64,000 nucleotides of DNA, from NCBI RefSeq assembly GCF_005239095.1, contig NZ_SZUA01000002.1, positions 62,001 to 126,000 on the forward strand, read 5' to 3'. The notes beneath the pieces are model-generated. The model made no database searches. It worked only from the letters and a program-made list of their open reading frames with translations, and had not been told where the DNA came from. The translations under genes and the position numbers were made by a program. Source of the DNA: Luteimonas gilva (GTDB taxonomy: Bacteria; Pseudomonadota; Gammaproteobacteria; Xanthomonadales; Xanthomonadaceae). Positions 46,280 through 54,609 of this stretch are shown one piece after another; position 1 is the first letter of the stretch; every line of letters begins with the position of its first letter.

Positions 46280-47263
46280 CTACTCGACGGGATACAACCC
46301 GTCCTCGTAAGCCTGGCCGTGGTAGCCCTTGATGCCGATCGCCTGCGCCAGCGGACTGCGAGGATCCTCGCCCGCGCGCAGCCGCTCGAGGATGTGGCCG
46401 AAATCGTAGCGCGGCCGCCAACCCAACTCCTTGCGCGCCAACGCGTTCACGTACACGCGGTCCAGGCTCGGGAACATGCGCCAGCCGCGATGCGCGTACT
46501 CGGCCTCGTAGCCGGGCACGCGGCGCGCGAGCACGGCGGGCGCGTCGCGGCGCAATTCGGCGCGGTCTTCGTGTTCGAACGGCGTGGTCGCGCTGACGAT
46601 GTAGCGGCCGAAGCCGATCTCCGGCGCGCGCGCGACCGCCAGCAGGTGCGCGTCGACGATGTCCTGCACGTCCACGCGCCGGTACAGCAATTCGTTGGCT
46701 TTGATGTTGCCGTCGGCGTAGGCGCCGCGCAGCGCGGGGTCGTCGTCCGGCTCGGGAAAGAAGCGCGAGGTGCGCAGCACCAGGCAAGGCAGCTTCTGCT
46801 TGCGCTGGAAGATGCGGCACAGGTCTTCGGCCGCGGTCTTGGTCGCGCCGTAGATGTTCTTGGCCACGGGCGCCACGTCCTCGGTGATCCAAGCCGCCGG
46901 TTCGCCCGCCGGCGGCACCAAAGCGTCGCCGAACGCGCTGGTGGTGCTGGTGTAGACGAAAGCGCCGACGCCGTTGGCCGCGGCCTCTTCCAGCAGGTTC
47001 AGCGTGCCGGTGATGTTGGTGTCGACGAAATCCTGGCGCGTGTGCGTAGCCACGTGCGGCTTGTGCAGCGTGGCCGCGTGCAGCACCGCCTGCGCGCCGC
47101 GCATGCAGCGGGCGACGAAATCGCGGTCGGCGACGGAGCCGACCGCATCGGTATATGGCGAAGGCGCGATGTCGATGCCCACCGCATCGTGCGCGGCGGC
47201 GCGCAGCGTGCGCATCAAGGCTTCGCCCAGATGGCCGGAGCTGCCGGTGACCAGGATCCGCAT
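46280..47263 (-). CDS. NAD-dependent epimerase/dehydratase (extended SDR)
   Basis: 327 residues. NAD-binding GSSGHLG at the N-terminus (MRILVTGSSGHLGEALM), active-site YGATK (YxxxK) and the preceding YTSTTSAFG serine/threonine segment. Family includes UDP-galactose 4-epimerases, but sugar-nucleotide specificity cannot be told. The C-terminal part (GWRPRYDFGHILERL) is a typical extended-SDR substrate domain. It stands alone, away from other sugar genes. Confidence 0.87.
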   Translation of the reverse strand: MRILVTGSSGHLGEALMRTLRAAAHDAVGIDIAPSPYTDAVGSVADRDFVARCMRGAQAVLHAATLHKPHVATHTRQDFVDTNITGTLNLLEEAAANGVGAFVYTSTTSAFGDALVPPAGEPAAWITEDVAPVAKNIYGATKTAAEDLCRIFQRKQKLPCLVLRTSRFFPEPDDDPALRGAYADGNIKANELLYRRVDVQDIVDAHLLAVARAPEIGFGRYIVSATTPFEHEDRAELRRDAPAVLARRVPGYEAEYAHRGWRMFPSLDRVYVNALARKELGWRPRYDFGHILERLRAGEDPRSPLAQAIGIKGYHGQAYEDGLYPVE

Positions 47264-47319
47264 CGCGTCCGCTCCTTGCGAAAAGAAGCGGCGATTCTAG
47301 CTTCGCCGCGGCCGCGGCG

Positions 47320-48099
47320 TTAATCCTCGCGGCGCGGGAAACGCAGGACCACGCCGCGCGGCGGCTGCGGCTGCGGCCGGTTCCACAATACCGGCACGTC
47401 GCGCGGGCGTTCCGGTTCGAACTGTTCGCGTTCGATGCGCGCGGCCTCCTCGGCCATTTCCTCTTCGATTTCCCAGCTGTATTTGCGCCGCGGCGCGAGC
47501 GGATCGCTGCGCCGGAACAGGAACGCCGCGACCGCGCCCGCCAGCGCGCCGCCCAAATGCGCCTGCCAGGACACGCCGGCTTCGCGCGGCAGCACGGTCA
47601 GCAGCATGCCGCCGTACAACAGGAAAGCGATCATCGCCGCGGCGATTGCGGGCCGGTCGCGGCGCAGCAGGCCGAGCACGAACACCAGGAACATCAAGCC
47701 GTGGGTGACGCCGCTGGCGCCGAGATGTCGCGTCCCGGTTTCGCCCAGCAACCACGCGCCCAAGCCCGAACCGAGCCATAACAACGGCAGCGAGCGGATC
47801 GTGGCCTGCGGATAGACGCTGCCGGCCAGCGTGCCGAGCAAAACGAGCGCCGCCGCGTTCGCGGCGATGTGTTCGAAAGAGCCGTGCAGCAACGGCGCGG
47901 TCAAGATGCCGACCAAGCCGCGCAGCTCGTGCGGCGCCACCGCCCAAGCGCCGACGTCGAAATGCGGCTGGGCCAAGAACACGGTGGCGAGCAGCAGCAC
48001 GAAACCCAGGCTCCACTTCAACGCGCGAACGATGCGCGCGCGGTCGAGCCGGCCTTGGGCCTTGGCGTCCAGCGGCGTCTCGGGCGTATGCAGGTGCAT
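47320..48099 (-). CDS. rhomboid family intramembrane serine protease
   Basis: 259 residues with six membrane helices. HGSFEHIAAN (72-81) matches the conserved HxxxxHxxxN of helix 2; catalytic Ser129 is in GASGV and His181 in QAHLGGALAG. The C-terminal cytoplasmic tail is charged and unusual (WEIEEEMAEEAARIEREQF). Rhomboids cleave membrane proteins within the bilayer; the substrate is unknown. It lies downstream of the TerC gene on the same strand, 51 bases apart. Confidence 0.9.
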   Translation of the reverse strand: MHLHTPETPLDAKAQGRLDRARIVRALKWSLGFVLLLATVFLAQPHFDVGAWAVAPHELRGLVGILTAPLLHGSFEHIAANAAALVLLGTLAGSVYPQATIRSLPLLWLGSGLGAWLLGETGTRHLGASGVTHGLMFLVFVLGLLRRDRPAIAAAMIAFLLYGGMLLTVLPREAGVSWQAHLGGALAGAVAAFLFRRSDPLAPRRKYSWEIEEEMAEEAARIEREQFEPERPRDVPVLWNRPQPQPPRGVVLRFPRRED

Positions 48100-48150
48100 T
48101 CCGCCAGGATGGCGGCGATCCGGACGGATGCAAGGCCCTGGAACCCGCTC

Positions 48151-49113
48151 CTACGCGCCATTTGCCCCAGGCTTCGGCGGGCGCGCCAGGCTCAGCGCGA
48201 TCGTGGCCGCCAATATCGCCAGCACCGTCGCCAAGGCCCAGAGCACCGGGATCTTGTAGATGTCCAATAGCAGCATCTTGGCGCCGATGAAGGCCAGCAC
48301 CACCGCCAGGCCGTAGGGCAGCAGGTGGAAGCGTTCGGCCATGCCGGCCAGCAGGAAGAACATTGCACGCAGGCCCAGCACCGCGAACACGTTGGACGTG
48401 AGCACGATGAACGGGTCGGCGGTGATCGCGAAGATCGCCGGTATGCTGTCCACGGCGAAGATCACGTCGGTCACGCCGATCAGGACCAGCACTACGAAGA
48501 GCGGAGTGAACCAACGCACGCCATCGCGCCTCACGCTCAGCGCTTGGCCGTGATAGCCGTCCGTCAGCCGCAGATGCCCCCGCATCCAGCGCAGCGCCGG
48601 ATTGCGTTCCAGATCCGGCGCCTTGCCGGCCGCGAACCACATCTTGATCCCGGTCAGCAGCAGGAAGGCGCCGAACACGTACAGCAGCCAATGGAATTTC
48701 GCCAGCAGCGCGGCGCCGGCGAAGATCAAGATCGCGCGCAACGCGATCGCGCCCAGCACGCCGATCACCAGCACGCGCTGGCGGTATTCCTCCGGCACGG
48801 CGAAATAGCTCATCAGCATCAGGAACACGAAGATGTTGTCGACCGCCAGCGACTTTTCGACCAGGTAGCCGGTCAGAAACTCCAGGCCGATGCGGTTGGC
48901 CTCGGCCGGCCCGGCCGCGGCGTTCGCGTACCACCACAGCGCGGCGTTGAAGAGCAGCGACAGCGCGACCCAGCCGATGCTCCAATACAGCGCCTCCTTG
49001 AACGTCACCCGGTGCGCGCCGCCGTGGCGCATCAGCAGCAGGTCGGCCAGCAGGGCGACGACGATCACGCCGGCGAAGCCGGCCCATAACCAAGGGTTGC
49101 CAATCGTGTCCAT
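48151..49113 (-). CDS. alx: TerC/Alx family membrane protein, probable manganese exporter
   Basis: 320 residues, about eight to nine membrane helices. Conserved acidic helix motifs are EKSLAVDNIFVFLMLMSYF and VIFAVDSIPAIFAITADPF, as in Alx and TerC proteins. Alx-type proteins export Mn2+. The start at 49113 (MDTIGNPWLW) matches the family N-terminus; ATG 49125 would add MGTA. A yybP-ykoY-type riboswitch lies in the leader, which fits a Mn2+ role. The rhomboid gene follows on the same strand. Confidence 0.88.
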   Translation of the reverse strand: MDTIGNPWLWAGFAGVIVVALLADLLLMRHGGAHRVTFKEALYWSIGWVALSLLFNAALWWYANAAAGPAEANRIGLEFLTGYLVEKSLAVDNIFVFLMLMSYFAVPEEYRQRVLVIGVLGAIALRAILIFAGAALLAKFHWLLYVFGAFLLLTGIKMWFAAGKAPDLERNPALRWMRGHLRLTDGYHGQALSVRRDGVRWFTPLFVVLVLIGVTDVIFAVDSIPAIFAITADPFIVLTSNVFAVLGLRAMFFLLAGMAERFHLLPYGLAVVLAFIGAKMLLLDIYKIPVLWALATVLAILAATIALSLARPPKPGANGA

Positions 49114-49198
49114 AGCGGTTCCCATGCGAGATTGAGAGAGCCGTCGGAGGGCCCTGGGAACCTGAACTCAAGCGTCGAGGGTTCGGTTCGGGGACATG

Positions 49199-49312
49199 CC
49201 TTCGCCAGCGCGGCGAAGGTCTCGCTCACAACCCTGGCGGGTTGCCGTGGGACCGGAGCGCGGAACGCTCGAAATGACGGCCTTCACGTCGGGAGCTACT
49301 CCCCTTCTCGGT
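49199..49312 (-). promoter_or_regulatory. yybP-ykoY type manganese riboswitch upstream of the TerC/Alx gene
   Basis: Read on the minus strand, the leader has the two hallmark loops of the Mn2+-sensing yybP-ykoY RNA: AAGGGGAGTAGC on the 5' side (about 49308-49297) and GAGCGAGACCTTCGCC on the 3' side (about 49227-49206), with a CGTCATTTCG element and GC-rich helices between. Right after it is a perfect 8-bp hairpin (CCTTCGCC / GGCGAAGG, 49199-49219) whose CCTT strand would also pair with the 5' AAGG of the aptamer, so the two structures are mutually exclusive: a likely expression switch. Confidence 0.85.
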
Positions 49313-49364
49313 CGATTGTGCGGATGCGGCCCGGTCCGGTCAATCGCGCGGATAAAATAGGTTC

Positions 49365-50534
49365 ATGAATTCGCCGCTTCCCATCGTCCGCCTCAAAAAC
49401 GCCTGGCGCTCCAGCCACCCTTGGATCTTCCAGAAACTGGTGGAGAAGCCCGTTCAGCGGCCCAAGCCGGGAAGCATCGTCGACGTGGTGGGCGTCGACG
49501 GTGAGTGGATCGGCCGCGGTTTCTACAACGGCCATTCACGGATCGCGGTGCGCATTCTGGAAACGGACCGCGACGTGCCGGTCGATGCGGCCTGGTTCGC
49601 GCGCAAGATCGGCGAAGCGGTCGCGCTGCGCCGCGAAACGCTGAAACTGGATGCGGTCTCCGACGCCTGGCGCGTGGTCCACAGCGAAGGCGACGGCATG
49701 AGCGGCCTGGTCGTGGACCGCTACGGCGACCTGCTGGTGGTCGAATTCTTCAGCGCCGGCATGTTCCGCCACCGCGAATGGATCTACGACGCGCTCAAGC
49801 GCGAATTCCCCGGCGCGCGCTTCTACAGTTTCGCCGACGAGCACGTGCAGAAGCAGGAAAGCTTCGATTTCCGCGGCACCGAAGCGCCCGCGCCGGCCGT
49901 CATCGCCGAATACGGCGTCAAATTCCGCGCCGATCCGGCCGGCGCGCACAAGACCGGCTTCTTCGCCGACCAGCGCGACAACCGCGAATGGCTGTCGCAC
50001 CAGGCCGCCGGCAAGCGCGTGCTGGACTTGTGCTGCAACACCGGCGGCTTCGGCGTGTACGCGGCGGCGCGCGGCGCAACGGAAGTAGTCGGCATCGACA
50101 TCGACCAGGACGTGCTGGACATCGCCCGCGGCAACGCCAAGTTGAACGACGTGCGGATCAAGTTCGTGCAGGCCGACATCTTCCCGTGGCTGCGCGACGC
50201 GGCCAACAACGGCGAAGCCTTCGACCTGGTGATCCTGGATCCGGCCAAGATGACCCGCGACCGCGAGCAGGTGATCCCGGCGCTGAAGAAATACCTGGAC
50301 ATGAACAAACTGGCGCTGGGCGTGGTCAAGCCCGGCGGCCTGTTCGCCACTTTCTCCTGCACCGGCCTAGTCAGCGAGGAGCAGTTCCTGGACATGCTGC
50401 GACGCGCCGCGTTCTACGCCAACCGCACCATCCAGGTGCTGAAAGTGGCCGGCGCGGGCGCCGATCACCCGTTCCTGGCCAGCGTGCCGGAGTCGCGGTA
50501 TTTGAAGGCCGTGTTTTGCCGAGTCGTGGATTGA
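49365..50534 (+). CDS. rlmI: 23S rRNA m5C methyltransferase, RlmI type
   Basis: 389 residues. N-terminal PUA domain (about 1-80), then a Rossmann-fold SAM domain: motif I VLDLCCNTGGFGVYAA, motif II VVGIDID and motif IV in LVILDPAKMTR, with the catalytic cysteine in FATFSCTG. RlmI methylates C1962 of 23S rRNA. Conserved GxHKTGFFADQRDNR segment present. Divergent from the TerC gene; the riboswitch region lies between. Confidence 0.92.
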   Translation: MNSPLPIVRLKNAWRSSHPWIFQKLVEKPVQRPKPGSIVDVVGVDGEWIGRGFYNGHSRIAVRILETDRDVPVDAAWFARKIGEAVALRRETLKLDAVSDAWRVVHSEGDGMSGLVVDRYGDLLVVEFFSAGMFRHREWIYDALKREFPGARFYSFADEHVQKQESFDFRGTEAPAPAVIAEYGVKFRADPAGAHKTGFFADQRDNREWLSHQAAGKRVLDLCCNTGGFGVYAAARGATEVVGIDIDQDVLDIARGNAKLNDVRIKFVQADIFPWLRDAANNGEAFDLVILDPAKMTRDREQVIPALKKYLDMNKLALGVVKPGGLFATFSCTGLVSEEQFLDMLRRAAFYANRTIQVLKVAGAGADHPFLASVPESRYLKAVFCRVVD

Positions 50535-50594
50535 TGCGGCGAGAGGTTGCGCCGGGCGTCTTAGCCGCTGAGAACGGCCGCGCTAAACTGGGGC

Positions 50595-51938
50595 ATGACC
50601 GACGTTCTCGCTTACCTGCTGCTCGCCCTGCTCGCGGCGGTCTTGCTGCTGCAATTGGTCCAGTTGCTGCGCCGGGGCGACCGTAGCCTGGAAAGCGCCC
50701 TGCGCGACGAACAGCGCGAAGGCCGCGGCGAATTGCGCCAGCAGCTGGACAGCCTGTCCGCCGCGCAGGAACAGCGCATCCTGGGTTTCGGCAGCCTGCT
50801 CAACAGCATGGCGTCGAACAACGACCAGCGGATGGAGGACTTGCGCGAGACCCTCACCGAAGACGCGCGCAAGTCGCGCAGCGAGACCGCGCTGGCCCTG
50901 CGCGATTTCGCCGCCGCGCTGGACGCGCGCGTGGCCGAGCTTTCCCGCAACAACGAGACGCGCCTGGGCGAAATGCGCGCCACGCTCGAACAGCAGCTGC
51001 TGCGCTTGCAGGCCGACAACGCGCAGAAGCTCGAGCAGATGCGCGCCACCGTCGACGAGAAATTGCAGACCACGCTGGAAACCCGGCTCGGCGCCTCGTT
51101 CAAGCTGGTGTCCGAGCGCCTGGAGCAAGTGCAGCGCGGCCTGGGCGAGATGCAGCAGCTGGCGGTCGGCGTCGGCGATTTGAAGCGGGTGCTGGGCAAC
51201 GTCAAGACCCGCGGCACGTTCGGCGAAGTGCAACTCGGCGCGTTGTTGGAACAAGTGCTCACCATCGAGCAGTACGAAACCAACTGCGTCACCGTGCCGG
51301 GGAGCAGCGAACGCGTCGAATTCGCGGTGCGCTTGCCGGGCACGCAGAACGACCAGCCGATCCGGCTGCCGATCGACGCCAAGTTCCCGCGCGAGGATTA
51401 CGAGCGCCTGCTCGACGCGCAGGATCGCGCCGACGCCGATGCGATGGCCGCGGCGTCGGCCGGTTTGGAGCGGCAGGTGAAGGTCGAAGCCAAGCGCATC
51501 CGCGACAAATATCTCGCGCCGCCGCACACCACCGATTTCGCCCTGCTGTTCCTGCCCACCGAAGGCCTGTACGCCGAAGTCCTGCGCCGCCCTGGATTAT
51601 TCGACGGATTGCAGCGCGAATTCCGCGTCACCTTGGTCGGCCCGACGACGCTGCTGGCCCTGCTCAACAGCCTGCAGATGGGCTTCCGCACGCTGGCGAT
51701 CGAAAAGCGCTCGAGCGAAGTCTGGCAATTGCTGGGCGCGGTCAAGGCCGAGTTCGGCAAGTTCGCCGGCATCTTGGAGAAGGCGCACGGGCAGTTGGAT
51801 ACCGTGCAGAACAGCCTGAAACAGGCCGGCGTGCGCACCCGCGCGATCGAGAAGCAGCTGAAGGGCGTGGAGACGTTGCCGGGGGCTGAGGCGCAGCACT
51901 TGATCGGCGATGCGGTGCGCGACGACGAGAGCGAGTGA
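50595..51938 (+). CDS. rmuC: DNA recombination protein RmuC
   Basis: 447 residues. An N-terminal membrane anchor (about 3-20) is followed by a long coiled coil (about 30-190) and the RmuC nuclease-like domain (about 195-400) with GNVKTRGTFGEVQLGALLEQ, LPIDAKFPREDYERLLDA, TTDFALLFLPTEGLYAE and the GPTTLLALLNSLQMGF block. RmuC is a predicted restriction-like nuclease that limits inversions at short repeats. It follows rlmI by 60 bases. Confidence 0.92.
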   Translation: MTDVLAYLLLALLAAVLLLQLVQLLRRGDRSLESALRDEQREGRGELRQQLDSLSAAQEQRILGFGSLLNSMASNNDQRMEDLRETLTEDARKSRSETALALRDFAAALDARVAELSRNNETRLGEMRATLEQQLLRLQADNAQKLEQMRATVDEKLQTTLETRLGASFKLVSERLEQVQRGLGEMQQLAVGVGDLKRVLGNVKTRGTFGEVQLGALLEQVLTIEQYETNCVTVPGSSERVEFAVRLPGTQNDQPIRLPIDAKFPREDYERLLDAQDRADADAMAAASAGLERQVKVEAKRIRDKYLAPPHTTDFALLFLPTEGLYAEVLRRPGLFDGLQREFRVTLVGPTTLLALLNSLQMGFRTLAIEKRSSEVWQLLGAVKAEFGKFAGILEKAHGQLDTVQNSLKQAGVRTRAIEKQLKGVETLPGAEAQHLIGDAVRDDESE

Positions 51939-51947
51939 TCCGCTTGC

Positions 51948-52109
51948 GTAGAGCGAGCTTGCTCCGCTGCTTGGCTTGTCTCCTTCCCCTTCAAGGGGAA
52001 GGCCGGGATGGGGATGGGGTTTACGTCGCGACTCGAAACCCATCCCCACCCAACCCTCCCCTTGAAGGGGAGGGCTAAGAACAAAGCAGCGGAGCAAGCT
52101 CCGCTCTAC
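51948..52109. repeat. composite nested inverted repeat (GTAGAGCGAGCTTGCTCC outer arms)
   Basis: Outer arms 51948-51970 and 52086-52109 match except for one missing base. Inside lies a second symmetrical element: hairpin CCTTCCCC-TTCAA-GGGGAAGG, a GGGATGGGGATGGGGTTT arm, a short centre, its complement AAACCCATCCCCACCC, and a second hairpin of the same CCCTCCCC type. Outer family related to 33167-33270; inner family resembles 3225-3383. Convergent gap between rmuC and mlaA. Confidence 0.82.
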
Positions 52110-52115
52110 ACAAGC

Positions 52116-53081
52116 TCAGTTGATATCGAAATTCGGATCCGTCGGCATGATCGGCATCGCATCGGCCGGCACGCTCGGGTTGTCTTCTTCTTCGCGCAGG
52201 TAATCGGGCAGGTCGCGATCCTGGTCTTTCTCGCGCCTGCTGTCGCCGAAGATCTGGTAGTTGCGGCGCTGGCTCCAGCCGTCGCGGAACAGGGCGTATT
52301 CGTCGGTGGCGCCGTCGCGCAGGCTGTCCAGCGGCAGCAGTTGGGCGCGCACGTCGACCAATTGCAGGCCTTGGGTGAAGATGCGGATCTTGTCGTTTTC
52401 GATCTGGCGGATCGGCGACAGCGGCGCGTCGCCGATCAGGCCGAAGGTGTCGCGCACGGTGCGCGGCCCGAACAGCGGCAGTTCGAGATAGCGCGAGCGC
52501 TTCCAGCCCCACACGCCCAGGGTCTGACCGAAATCCTCGCTCTTGTTCGGGATCTTGGCGTCGTCGGCCGGATCGAAGATGCCGCCGATGCCCAAGGTGG
52601 AATTGAGCAGGAAGCGGCCCAGCGATTGCGCGGCCTGCTTCGGCTTGCCCTGCAGCAGCGCGTTCAACGCGCTGACCGGCTGGCCGAGGTTGTTGAAGAA
52701 ATTGCTGACGCCCAGGCGCATCGGTCGCGGCACGGCTTTCACGTACGCCTTCGCCAACGGCTTGGCGACCGCGCGGTCGACGCCATTGTTGAACTTGTGC
52801 ATGCGCCGGTTGTACTTCTCCCACGGATCGTAGACCGCGGTCGATTCGACGCCGGGCGGCAAAGTGGGATCGGCGACCGGGTTGTACTCCTGGCTGCCGT
52901 ACAGCGCGTCGAAATCCTGTTCCGCCGCGGTCGGCGCGGCGTTCGGATCCTGCGGCGGGAGCGCCGCGGCGTCTTGCGCCGCGGCGGTTTGCGGTGCCGC
53001 TTCGGGCGCGGTTTGCGCGTGCGCGCCGCCGCACAGGGCGAGCGCGAGGGTGAGCGCCGACAGGGGGATTAATGGACGCAT
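52116..53081 (-). CDS. mlaA: phospholipid-binding protein MlaA (VacJ)
   Basis: Outer-membrane part of the Mla retrograde phospholipid transport system. 321 residues: signal peptide ending AHA-QT, an Ala/Pro-rich linker (about 24-65), then the MlaA domain (YDPWEKYNRRMHKFNNGVD; NFFNNLGQPVSALNALLQGK; NSTLGIGGIFDPA; FGQTLGVWGW; LPLFGPRTVRDTFG). A typical MlaA is a lipoprotein; here Cys17 (LALCGG) lacks a proper lipobox, so lipidation is doubtful. Last gene of the mla operon. The acidic C-terminal extension is rich in Asp and Pro. Confidence 0.93.
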   Translation of the reverse strand: MRPLIPLSALTLALALCGGAHAQTAPEAAPQTAAAQDAAALPPQDPNAAPTAAEQDFDALYGSQEYNPVADPTLPPGVESTAVYDPWEKYNRRMHKFNNGVDRAVAKPLAKAYVKAVPRPMRLGVSNFFNNLGQPVSALNALLQGKPKQAAQSLGRFLLNSTLGIGGIFDPADDAKIPNKSEDFGQTLGVWGWKRSRYLELPLFGPRTVRDTFGLIGDAPLSPIRQIENDKIRIFTQGLQLVDVRAQLLPLDSLRDGATDEYALFRDGWSQRRNYQIFGDSRREKDQDRDLPDYLREEEDNPSVPADAMPIMPTDPNFDIN

Positions 53082-53126
53082 CGGTTCAGTTTACCGGAGG
53101 CAGGGCCCGCCGTGGGGCCGGGCGCG

Positions 53127-53420
53127 TTAGGTATCGAAAGCCAGGTCGGGCGTCAGACGGTAGGCGGCGCGCAGCTCGGCCAGGCCGGGCGGGTCGCCTT
53201 CGACCCGGACGCCTGCGCCGATCCGCGCCGCCAACTCGGCCAGCAAAGCCAGACCGGCGCTGTCCACCTGGGCGACCGCGCGCAAATCCAGCCGCCGCGC
53301 CTGGCCGATCGCCGCCAGCGCGGCCGGCCACAGCGACGCGACCGCGGGACGGTCGAGCGCGCCGGCGAACGCCAGCGCATCGCCGTCGGCGCGCACGCCG
53401 GCGTCAGTCGTTGCCGGCAT
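53127..53420 (-). CDS. mlaB: STAS-domain protein MlaB
   Basis: 97-residue STAS domain with the usual core LDRPAVASLWPAAL and LDLRAVAQVDSAGLALLAELA. MlaB is the cytoplasmic regulator bound to the MlaF ATPase. The start overlaps the mlaC end by 17 bases; the order MlaF-E-D-C-B-A is standard. Confidence 0.88.
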   Translation of the reverse strand: MPATTDAGVRADGDALAFAGALDRPAVASLWPAALAAIGQARRLDLRAVAQVDSAGLALLAELAARIGAGVRVEGDPPGLAELRAAYRLTPDLAFDT

Positions 53421-54054
53421 CGACTTTCATGCTGCCGGCTTTGAGTTCGGCGGCGACTTGGGCGATCGACTTCTGCGACAGCGGCGTATCGAACTGGGTG
53501 CGGAAGGTCTGCACGTAGGACACGCCTTCGACCATCACGTCGAACACCTTCCACTGGCCGCCGACCTGGCGCATCAGATAATCCACCGGCACCGGCTCGG
53601 CGCCGGGGCGCAGGAATTCGCTGGACACGCGCACGCCGCGTCCGCCCGGCAGCGCGCTTTCGGACTTCACCCTTACCTGCAGCTTGGCGTTGAAATCCAG
53701 CAATGCGGCGCCGTAGCGCTGCATCAGGTTTTCGGCCAGCGCGTCGGAGAACAGCTTCACGTCCGCATCGGACGCGCCGCGGCCGTGGCGGCCGAGTACC
53801 AATCGGCCGGAGTAGTCGCGGTCGAACATCTGGTTGAACTCGGTGACCATGAACTGGCGCAGCGCGGCGCGGTTCTTGGTGAACTCGGCGCGGCGGTTCT
53901 CCAGCGTGGTCAGGATGCGGGTGCTGTTGGTCAGCACCATCTGGCTGGGCGAATTCGCCTTGGCGGCGGCCGGAGCCTGCTGCGCGAACGCGGCGGTCGG
54001 CGCCACCGCGGCGACGGCCGCGGCGATCAGGATCGAAAGAACGGTCTGCTTCAT
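53404..54054 (-). CDS. mlaC: periplasmic phospholipid-binding protein MlaC
   Basis: 216 residues. Signal peptide ending AFA-QQ (about residue 24) and the MlaC/Ttg2D fold: FRQFMVTEFNQMFDRDYSGRLVLGRHG, YLMRQVGGQWKVFDVMVEGVSYVQTFRTQFD. Carries phospholipid between MlaA and the MlaFEDB complex. Overlaps mlaD's stop by 4 bases. Confidence 0.92.
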   Translation of the reverse strand: MKQTVLSILIAAAVAAVAPTAAFAQQAPAAAKANSPSQMVLTNSTRILTTLENRRAEFTKNRAALRQFMVTEFNQMFDRDYSGRLVLGRHGRGASDADVKLFSDALAENLMQRYGAALLDFNAKLQVRVKSESALPGGRGVRVSSEFLRPGAEPVPVDYLMRQVGGQWKVFDVMVEGVSYVQTFRTQFDTPLSQKSIAQVAAELKAGSMKVDAGND

Positions 54055-54605
54055 GGGGTTTCTTCCGTGGGAGTCTGCTGGGGGGCGGGTGCGGTCTGCG
54101 GAGCCGTCTGCGGGGCGTTCTGCGCGCCCGCGGGAGGCTGACCGCCGCCGCCTCCGAACATGTATTTGCCGACCAGCTGCATCAGGTCGACCGCGGATTG
54201 GGTGTAGGCGATTTCGTCGCCGGGCTTGAGCGTTTCCGGATCGCCGCCCGGATTCAGCCCGACATAGCTTTCGCCCAGCAGGCCGCTGGTGAAGATGCCG
54301 GCGGTGGTGTCGACCGGCAGGTCCTTGTACCGGTTGTCGATGTCCAGGGTGACGATGGAGTCGAATTTGACCGGGTCAAGCTGAATCTCGCCCACCTTGC
54401 CGACGACGACGCCGCCGATCTTGACCGGCGCGGCCAGGCGCAACTGGCCGATGGTGCCGAAGCGGGCCTTCAGCGCGTAATTGTCGCCGCCGCCGAAGCC
54501 GAACTTGCCGTTGGTGGAGGCGATCGCCAGCACCAGCAGCGAGGCCAGGGCCAGCAGCAGGAAGGCGCCGACCGCGAATTCGAGACGTGGACCACGGATG
54601 GCCAT
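54051..54605 (-). CDS. mlaD: MCE-domain protein MlaD
   Basis: 184 residues: one N-terminal membrane helix (about 8-28) and an MCE domain (about 40-120) with YALKARFGTIGQLRLAAPVKIGGVVVG, GLLGESYVGLNPG and GDEIAYTQSA. MlaD forms a hexameric ring on MlaE. The C-terminal tail (about 155-184) is Gly/Ala/Pro/Gln-rich, longer than in E. coli-type MlaD. Confidence 0.93.
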   Translation of the reverse strand: MAIRGPRLEFAVGAFLLLALASLLVLAIASTNGKFGFGGGDNYALKARFGTIGQLRLAAPVKIGGVVVGKVGEIQLDPVKFDSIVTLDIDNRYKDLPVDTTAGIFTSGLLGESYVGLNPGGDPETLKPGDEIAYTQSAVDLMQLVGKYMFGGGGGQPPAGAQNAPQTAPQTAPAPQQTPTEETP

Positions 54606-54609
54606 AGCG

